From the NCBI GenBank assembly GCA_006503475.1, contig RSEH01000100.1:1-64000 (forward strand): a DNA stretch of 64,000 nt, given 5' to 3'. A program made the translations under genes and the position numbers. This document shows positions 58,901 to 64,000 of this stretch, in pieces; positions within the stretch are counted from its first letter, which is position 1; the number at the start of each line of letters is the position of its first letter. The notes beneath the pieces were generated by a model. That model had not been told where the DNA came from. It was given only the letters and a program-made list of their open reading frames with translations, and searched no databases. The DNA is from Stentor roeselii (taxonomy: Eukaryota > Ciliophora > Heterotrichea > Heterotrichida > Stentoridae).

Positions 58901-59768
58901 TGTGAACGAAATAATGGAAGAGCACTACTTGATCCGAGAAGACTTTTACCACAAGCGTAAAGCCTTTCTCATTTCCCGTCTTTCTCGCGAAGTGGAGATC
59001 CTAAACAACAAAGTCCGTTTCATCCTTGCCGTGATAAACGAAGAACTAATCATCAGAAAAAAGAAAAAAGCAGTCCTCATAAAAGAACTTCTTTCAAAAG
59101 GCTTCGCGACCAAGTCCCAACTGAACAAAATCTTCGAAGAGCCGATGATTCACCCGGACATTCAAGAAGTGAAAGAGTCTGAAGTCGAAAGCGACGCTGA
59201 TCAAGGGGAAGTCCCAGCTAAAGAATACGATTATCTCCTTGGAATGCCCATGTGGAGTCTCACTTTTGAAAAAGTTGAAGCTTTGAAAAATGAAGAGAAG
59301 GAAAAAGTTCAACTTTTAGAAAATTTGAAGGCTCTTAGTATTTTTACGATGTGGGAAAAGGACTTGGCAGTACTTGAACAGGGAATTAAAGATGTTTGGC
59401 TTGATGAAGAAAATGATCGACTTTGTAGACCTAAGGTTAAGGCTAAGGGAAAAACTGTTAAAACGAAAAATAATAGGGGAAAAGTTAAGGATGAGAAGAA
59501 AAAAGGGAAAAAAGCGCCTACTATGGCTGCTACGCTTTCTGATGCTGATGATGGACCTTTGAGTATTGAGAAAATTTTAGGGAAAAAGGATGGCAAGAAG
59601 GAGGTTTTTAGTGAGTCTAGTGATGGGTCTATGAAAAATCCTTTTGGTTCTGTTTTTAATAAGGGTGGAAAAGTGGTACAGAAAAAATTACCGGCTGCGA
59701 AACCTAAAGCAAACCCTAAAAGGATGAAAGGGTCTGATGTTGATTCTGACTCGAGCTTTGATCTATAA
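55968..59768 (+). CDS. TOP2: DNA topoisomerase II
   Basis: A 1266-residue type IIA topoisomerase that passes one DNA duplex through a break in another, needed for decatenation and chromosome segregation; in ciliates it must also serve amitotic macronuclei. ATPase motifs: NASDN at 77-81 and GGRNGYGAKL at 146-155. TOPRIM: EGDSA near 441 and DQDLDGSH near 518 for metal binding. The active-site Tyr is Y771 (ASARYIF). The DNA gate, hinge and coiled-coil region follow. The last ~120 residues are Lys/Glu/Asp/Ser-rich, as in the variable tails of eukaryotic enzymes. Start cttataaATG; it is divergent from the CK1 kinase gene. Confidence 0.97.
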   Translation: MKGAKNDSDSGGSTIEQIYQKKTPLEHILLRPDTYVGSIEEQDCKMWVWDHEKKKMKFRQVKYVPGLYKIFDEILVNASDNFQRDKSMNRIEVTIDSKTNMVRVWNNGKGIPVAMHQEYKVFVPELIFGQLLTSSNYDDSKKKTTGGRNGYGAKLTNVFSKRFIVETADAENQKKLTIEWKNNMSSHSDPKIEKYSGKQDFTCISFYPDLERFHMAGLDKDIVDIMTKRVYDLAGVTDRRVKVFLNDEEIKIKSFSDYIDLYIGGSNLPKIFESCGDRWQIGISISEGVFQQVSFVNGICTTKGGTHVTHVSDQVISSISELIQKKFKKIEVKNNQIKQHLWVFVNCLIENPCFDSQTKDTMTLKPSAFGSKCEISEKLLKDVLNCGVIDHVMAYARAKTEAQLGKKVRSKKNEKIFVNKLEDANDAGGKNGKNCTLILTEGDSAKSLAMAGIEVVGRDTFGVFPLKGKLLNVREATHNQLMNNEEIQNIMKIVGLEPKKEYTSQSELRYGSIMIMADQDLDGSHIKGLVINFIHFFWPSLLKLKGFVTEFITPIVKVTKGSQTLPFYTIPEYENWLKAADRSSWKTKYYKGLGTSTNKEAQEYFSNIDRHRIEFVWNDDDRDNDSIELAFNKKRADDRKVWLANLNPETFLDMSKDKIDYSDFIHKELILFSNYDNIRSIPSLVDGLKPGQRKILFCCFKRKLKAEIKVAQLSGYVAEHSAYHHGEMSLASTIVGLAQNFVGSNNLNLLLPLGQFGSRGQGGKDMASARYIFTNLSPVTRMLFVGDDDFLMEYQKEDGQGIEPVFYVPVVPMVLVNGSEGIGTGWSTSVPQYNPLDLIEMYRERIKGKKFVEMNLKPWYKGYSGKIEWIDRSGGGYEVTGVFERIDGESLRITDLPIKKWTADYKKFLEEQMKDDTPFITELKEYHTENRVDFMLKIPTLSQLSDSQLIKKLKLQTSISMNNLVLFNKDRKIQKYTSVNEIMEEHYLIREDFYHKRKAFLISRLSREVEILNNKVRFILAVINEELIIRKKKKAVLIKELLSKGFATKSQLNKIFEEPMIHPDIQEVKESEVESDADQGEVPAKEYDYLLGMPMWSLTFEKVEALKNEEKEKVQLLENLKALSIFTMWEKDLAVLEQGIKDVWLDEENDRLCRPKVKAKGKTVKTKNNRGKVKDEKKKGKKAPTMAATLSDADDGPLSIEKILGKKDGKKEVFSESSDGSMKNPFGSVFNKGGKVVQKKLPAAKPKANPKRMKGSDVDSDSSFDL

Positions 59769-60023
59769 TTAGTTAATGTTTTATTGGAAAGGTTTGTTTA
59801 TTAGGTAATTTAAAGGGGCTTGAGAGTTTTTTATCTTATATTTGATTATCTTTCCCAATATAAAAATTTATTTTGATGCTAAATCACTTTAATCCAATCT
59901 CAAATTTTTAATATCATACCACCTCTATTCCTAAATTTCATAAACTCAAACATTCATCACTTCAAAAACAACAAAAATCCAAAAAACTGATGGCTACTAA
60001 ATTAACCATCTAACATTAATACT
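59769..60023. other. Short spacer with a 110-nt G-free tract
   Basis: No gene. Positions 59879-59988 contain no G on the plus strand, just before the next plus-strand gene, as seen upstream of the copine gene. The topoisomerase side (59769-59878) is C-poor instead. Confidence 0.65.
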
Positions 60024-61004
60024 ATGGAATTTTCAGAAGATTTCGAACTAAAAAGACTTTCGAAATCTAGATGTATAGTAGGTGAGTCAAGCCCTACAAC
60101 CCGTCTCTCAAGAATCCACCACAAAAGCATGACAATATCTAAAGACAACTTCGATTCATCCTGCAACTATTCCTTAGACTCCAAGCATCTTCCATCATCT
60201 GCATCCAAAGAAGACTTAGAACTTGACCTCGTAATCGAAAAAGACACAAGTTACCTCCAAGAAAACAATCAAGCAAAACAATCATCATTAACCCTTCTGC
60301 TCCAACAAAAAGAAGAATTTTTTCACCCATCGCCAATAAAAACCCTGAACCTGACCCTCTATTTCTTCAGAACTCTTAACAAAATCCATCTTTCAGTCCC
60401 TGTCGAAATAATTTCAGGAGATCTGATCGCGAAAGCGCTTTTAAAATATGACAAAACCGACTTCCCAAAACTTCCTCATGGACTTGATTCCCAAGGGTAC
60501 GACTTGTGGATCGCCGATGAAGACTCCTGCTTGCCTGACATGGACTACTCAATTGAACCCGGCACTTTTGTAGCTTCTTTAAGGGTGAAAACTTTTTGCA
60601 TATGTGAAAAACCTGGCTTTCGATCAAGTATTTTTAATTCTAACAACGGTTCACAGAAAGTTATTAAAAATAGCAGGCCTGGCACTGTTCATACGAAGTT
60701 TTTTTTTGAGAACTCGTCAGTTGTTGTTGCGGTGAAACCTGATGATAGTTTGGAGAAGGTTCTTGTTTTACTTTGGAAGAAGTTTTTTGTTTTTGGGGAT
60801 TTGAATAAAGAACTTTGGGAATTTAGGGTTTTTGTTAAGGAGATTGGAAATGAATGTGCGGTTGATATGGGGTTGATGATTAAGGAATTGCCGAGGGTTG
60901 ATATTCGCTTGTATAGGAAGGTCTTGGCTGATATTCCTAGAAGTGCCTTTTATAAAAAGGGGACTAGTAGTCAGTATGTGTTTAAGGAAAGTAGTTTTAT
61001 GTAA
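60024..61004 (+). CDS. Possible SIN1/AVO1-like protein (TORC2)
   Basis: A 326-residue protein. Residues ~106-198 recall the CRIM domain of SIN1/AVO1, the TORC2 subunit that recruits substrates: HLSVPVEIISGDLIAKALLKY, followed by YDLWIADEDSCLPDMDYSI. A second part (~226-326) has a ubiquitin-like or RBD-like pattern (KFFFENSSVVVAVKPDDSLEKVL), as SIN1 also has after the CRIM domain. The N-terminal 100 residues are Ser-rich and look unstructured. No PH domain is visible at the C-terminus, which SIN1 normally has. The similarity is only by eye, so this may be an unrelated protein with ubiquitin-like folds. Confidence 0.4.
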   Translation: MEFSEDFELKRLSKSRCIVGESSPTTRLSRIHHKSMTISKDNFDSSCNYSLDSKHLPSSASKEDLELDLVIEKDTSYLQENNQAKQSSLTLLLQQKEEFFHPSPIKTLNLTLYFFRTLNKIHLSVPVEIISGDLIAKALLKYDKTDFPKLPHGLDSQGYDLWIADEDSCLPDMDYSIEPGTFVASLRVKTFCICEKPGFRSSIFNSNNGSQKVIKNSRPGTVHTKFFFENSSVVVAVKPDDSLEKVLVLLWKKFFVFGDLNKELWEFRVFVKEIGNECAVDMGLMIKELPRVDIRLYRKVLADIPRSAFYKKGTSSQYVFKESSFM

Positions 61005-62755
61005 GATAAGAGGTTTGGGTTTTTATTGGTTTTTGTTTGGTAGTGATTTGAATTAGAATGAATGGAAATTTAGTTGGTTACGATTTATATTATTTAGGAA
61101 TAGAGAAGTTTTGTTATTGTTTTAGTTTTTAATTTTAGAATCTTTGAATTCAAATATTATTTAAAGATTGATCATTAATTTAGCTATCGATTCTGCTATC
61201 TAGTATCTCATAAAGTTATAAAAGTGATATCCACAATAGTAAATTTCTTGAGTTGATATATATTAAATTTTATTTTTATTTGGTACTAAATTTTTTAATT
61301 TCTCTGTAGATGAAAATATTAAGAATTATCACTTGTAATGATGCTATAAATGTTTGTAATCTTGATAACCTTACAATATGTATTCTTTAGAGTGTGATTA
61401 TTAGTAATTATCATGATAATTAAATGATAGAAGATTATTAAGTTAACAATATTATTTAATTTACTATTCTAAAGGGTTTCTTGCTCTATCAGAAATTTGT
61501 CTCAACTATTTTCTTAAACTACCAAGAGCTATAATATCTTCTTGAATTAATTTCTAAATTGCTTTTGATTTTTTATCATATTTTAAGATAGCCCCAATTA
61601 TAATTCCGAATGATTCTACCCTAATGTTATTTGTGGGATTTTAGTATCTGTGGACATCATAATGATTGGGAATTGTGATAATTTTGTCTGTATTATTAGG
61701 AATTATTTTTTGATTAGTACTTTCCTTTTAACTCTTTTAATATCTATTGTAAATTTTTTCAAGAAAATTTTAAAATCTATAAATTTGTCAACCGAACAAA
61801 GAAAGTATTTTGAGATATTATATGAAGTAATTAGAAAATTTTAGGTTGTTTGTATATTAGAGAATTTATTAATTTTTATGTTGTCTGATGGACTAAATTA
61901 TTATATCGATACATATTCTGACGCAATTCAATCACTAGCTTATAAACACTATTGGAAAATCAGATATATAGTAATTATAATTCAATTTTTATAAGAAGAA
62001 TATCTATTCTAATGTCATTTTTTATATAATTCTGTTTTTAATCTCTGGAATAATTATGTACCATAATACTACAAATGTATCATTCACATTAATAGAATAG
62101 TTAAGTACGATCGGATTATAAAACAATAATATTTATTACTTTGATACAGCTAAAAAACTCTATATGCATTTTTTAGAATTTTCATTTAATTTTTAAGAAG
62201 GTAAATATTTTATTCGAGTTTTGAATCTTAACTCAATTTAGATCTTGACAATTTATTTGATCATTAATTGTATTTCAATCCTATATGTGTAAAATCGCTG
62301 CTTGAACACTTCCATTTTTAATCTAGATAGTATGGGATAATATAAATCAGCAGGCAATTACTTAAGAACTATTTCTCATATATTAAGTAAGGATTCTTTT
62401 ACTAAACCTGAAATAAATTTTATGATTGTAATTCAAAACAAAAAATATAAAATTCTTTATGTCATCTTCCTGAAAAATGAAGAGAAATCTAGTCTTGATT
62501 TACGAGACTTACTGAAGAAGATTGGAACATTAGTTTCATCCAAATCACTAAACTACATCATAAGTCTTAATTTTCAGTTGTCTAGAGCCTTTACTGGATA
62601 AAATATTTTTCTGTTGAAAAAAAATTTCCCTTTTCTTTATAATAAATGCCGAAATTCCAATCTCGAGTACTTCAAGAAGTACTCGATTTGTTTAGATATT
62701 CTATATTCAGAAGATTATATAGCTAAACCTCAATAGAATCCAACATAGGTAATAA
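61005..62755. other. 1.75-kb AT-rich spacer
   Basis: No gene is visible; short frames such as 61650-61844 look like chance. The first ~140 bp are C-poor and rich in G and T on the plus strand (3' flank of the 60024 gene). No repeat, telomere sequence or RNA gene was seen. It separates the compact block from the next Cys-rich gene. Confidence 0.6.
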
Positions 62756-64000
62756 ATGGCTCTCTTTGGATTGGTATTAATCCTGTTGTTGTCAACATCC
62801 TTGTCAACTAACGTAGTTTACTACAAATTTGGCTCAAATTTCGGTCAAATTTTTTACGATTATTCAGGGATGGGCAACCATGGACAAAATGGTGAAAGCA
62901 TTACTTCGAATATCAAAGATACTATTCCAACAGATAGAGGGGCTTACTTTGGTTTGTCTACAAACACTTATATTAAGTTACCTCCAAATAATATCAAAAC
63001 CTCATCTTTACAACTAGGCTCTACCTTTTCAATAGTTATGTGGTTTAGGCCCTCATATGTCGCTAGTGATACTGAATACTATCTCACTAAGCGCTTTAAA
63101 GATTCGAATAACTTCTTGTATTGGAAGAGAGACGAGGAAGATAAGGAACTAGAGGTTGAAATTGATATAAATGGTTCTGAATTTGAAAAGGAATTTGAAA
63201 ATGTATCAGCACCAAGTAAAATATAATTAGATATCTGGTCATATTTTGTTATGGTAGTTCAAACAAACAATGCAAAACTTTATACATATAATGAAGAATT
63301 TAGATTAATTTCTCTAGGTTCAACATATAGTGAAACTGGTGATTATGATCATTATATTGGCTATACAGAAGATTCATTTAAAGGATTTGTTTGGAGTTAC
63401 TATATTTATAAATCAGAAGTTCATTACGAAGATTATTATTCAAATTCTCATACTGTTGGAAATTGCTTGGTTACTCCCTGTCCAGCAAGCTGCCAACCTG
63501 CAATAAAGGAAAATGGTAAAAGCTACTGCATTTCAACGTCTTCAAGTTATAGTTGTCCATCATGCTCATATGGGTGCCTTTCAGGCCTATGCTTAGATTG
63601 TGGAAGTTGTTCAAATAAAAGTTGCTCAGTAATCTCAAATGCTGTAAAATGTCTCTGCATAGATCTATTTGGCTCCTCTTGTTCATGTACTTCTGGTACT
63701 TACCTATCAAGCTCTTCTTTTGAATGCGAACCCTGCTATTCCGAATGCTTAACATGCACAACAGCCCTCAAGTGCACAACATGCAAAGACATCAATGCTA
63801 TACCTCATGACATAATAGGTTGTACCTGTAAACTCAATTACCAAAATATGACTGCTTTGATAAATGAAGGGAATTGCATAGCTTGCCATTCCGAGTGTGC
63901 TTCATGTCAAAATGAAACCACTTGTCTAACTTGTAAAGACTTAAACGCATTACCTGATCCAAATATAGGATGCATCTGCAAAACAAAATACTTCAACTCA
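62756..64000 (+). CDS. LamG-like/Cys-rich protein, third family member (partial)
   Basis: The start of a further relative of the 18162 and 23170 genes, cut by the right window edge. It has a signal peptide (~1-20), a LamG-like region (VVYKFGSNFGQIFYDYSG onward) and one 15-nt intron (63216-63230) at the same place as in the relatives. The frame then stays open to position 64000, about 410 residues so far. Cys repeats begin near 63465 (CSYGCLSGLC, CYSECLTCTT, CHSECASCQN, each followed by C-x2-C pairs). The repeats differ clearly from those at 19411-19998. The start has ggtaataaATG context. A multi-pass C-terminus is expected but not visible. Confidence 0.87.
63216..63230 (+). other. 15-nt intron (phase 1)
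   Basis: The sequence is gtaaaatataattag with A at position 10 and an in-frame TAA if retained. Removal gives Pro-Asn-Ile-Trp, matching Asn-x-Trp in both relatives at the same position. Confidence 0.92.

Noticed and set aside
61650-61844. 64-residue frame in the spacer
   Set aside because: Composition expected of random AT-rich sequence, and a non-standard context.
1-64000. tRNA, rRNA, CRISPR, transposon, virus-like element or operon-type signals
   Set aside because: No matching structure, repeat ends or coding signature was seen on either strand.

Overview
The window is nuclear DNA from a ciliate, most likely the macronuclear genome of a heterotrich close to Stentor coeruleus. The DNA is AT-rich and long ORFs read in the standard code, with TAA, TAG (copine gene) and TGA (kinesin gene) all ending genes. 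Intergenic gaps in the middle of the window are only 9-80 bp. Ten introns of exactly 15 nt can be placed. All start with GT, end with AG and have A at position 10, which is the intron style known from Stentor. I saw no bacterial, viral, transposon, tRNA or rRNA signature.

Positions 1-27 kb are an accessory region of tandem families of large membrane proteins separated by AT-rich spacers of 0.4-1.6 kb. It holds one single-pass membrane protein whose 3' flank is duplicated at the left edge (so a paralog probably lies just outside). Next come three tandem minus-strand paralogs of about 1,240-1,310 residues with many membrane segments, with traces of a decayed extra copy. Two tandem plus-strand paralogs follow, each with a LamG-like domain, furin/EGF-like Cys repeats and a TRP-like multi-pass C-terminus.

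Positions 27-61 kb are a dense housekeeping block on both strands: TMCO1, a coiled-coil protein, a C2-copine-RING protein, an RCC1-like protein, a divergent kinesin, a sestrin, a SAS-6-like protein, a RING membrane protein, a long coiled-coil protein, a CDC50 flippase subunit, SPCS1, a Rab11-like GTPase, a ciliate family of unknown role, a SHAQKYF Myb, mitochondrial IF-3, a CaaX coiled-coil protein, UTP6, VID27, an FCP1-type CTD phosphatase, a TPR protein, a CK1 kinase, DNA topoisomerase II and a possible SIN1/AVO1 (TORC2) protein. These are core cell functions and do not form one pathway. Sestrin and the SIN1-like gene both touch TOR signalling, and SAS-6-like and kinesin touch the cytoskeleton.

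Positions 61-64 kb return to an AT-rich spacer of 1.75 kb and the start of a third LamG/Cys-rich gene, cut by the right edge.

The most unusual things seen are: ten invariant-length introns, some of which hide inside open frames; head-to-head and tail-to-tail genes only 9-14 bp apart; a mosaic of alternating strand composition (C-poor versus G-poor blocks) that flips inside single ORFs regardless of gene direction; and family-specific losses of key residues in the kinesin, CK1, sestrin and Rab genes.
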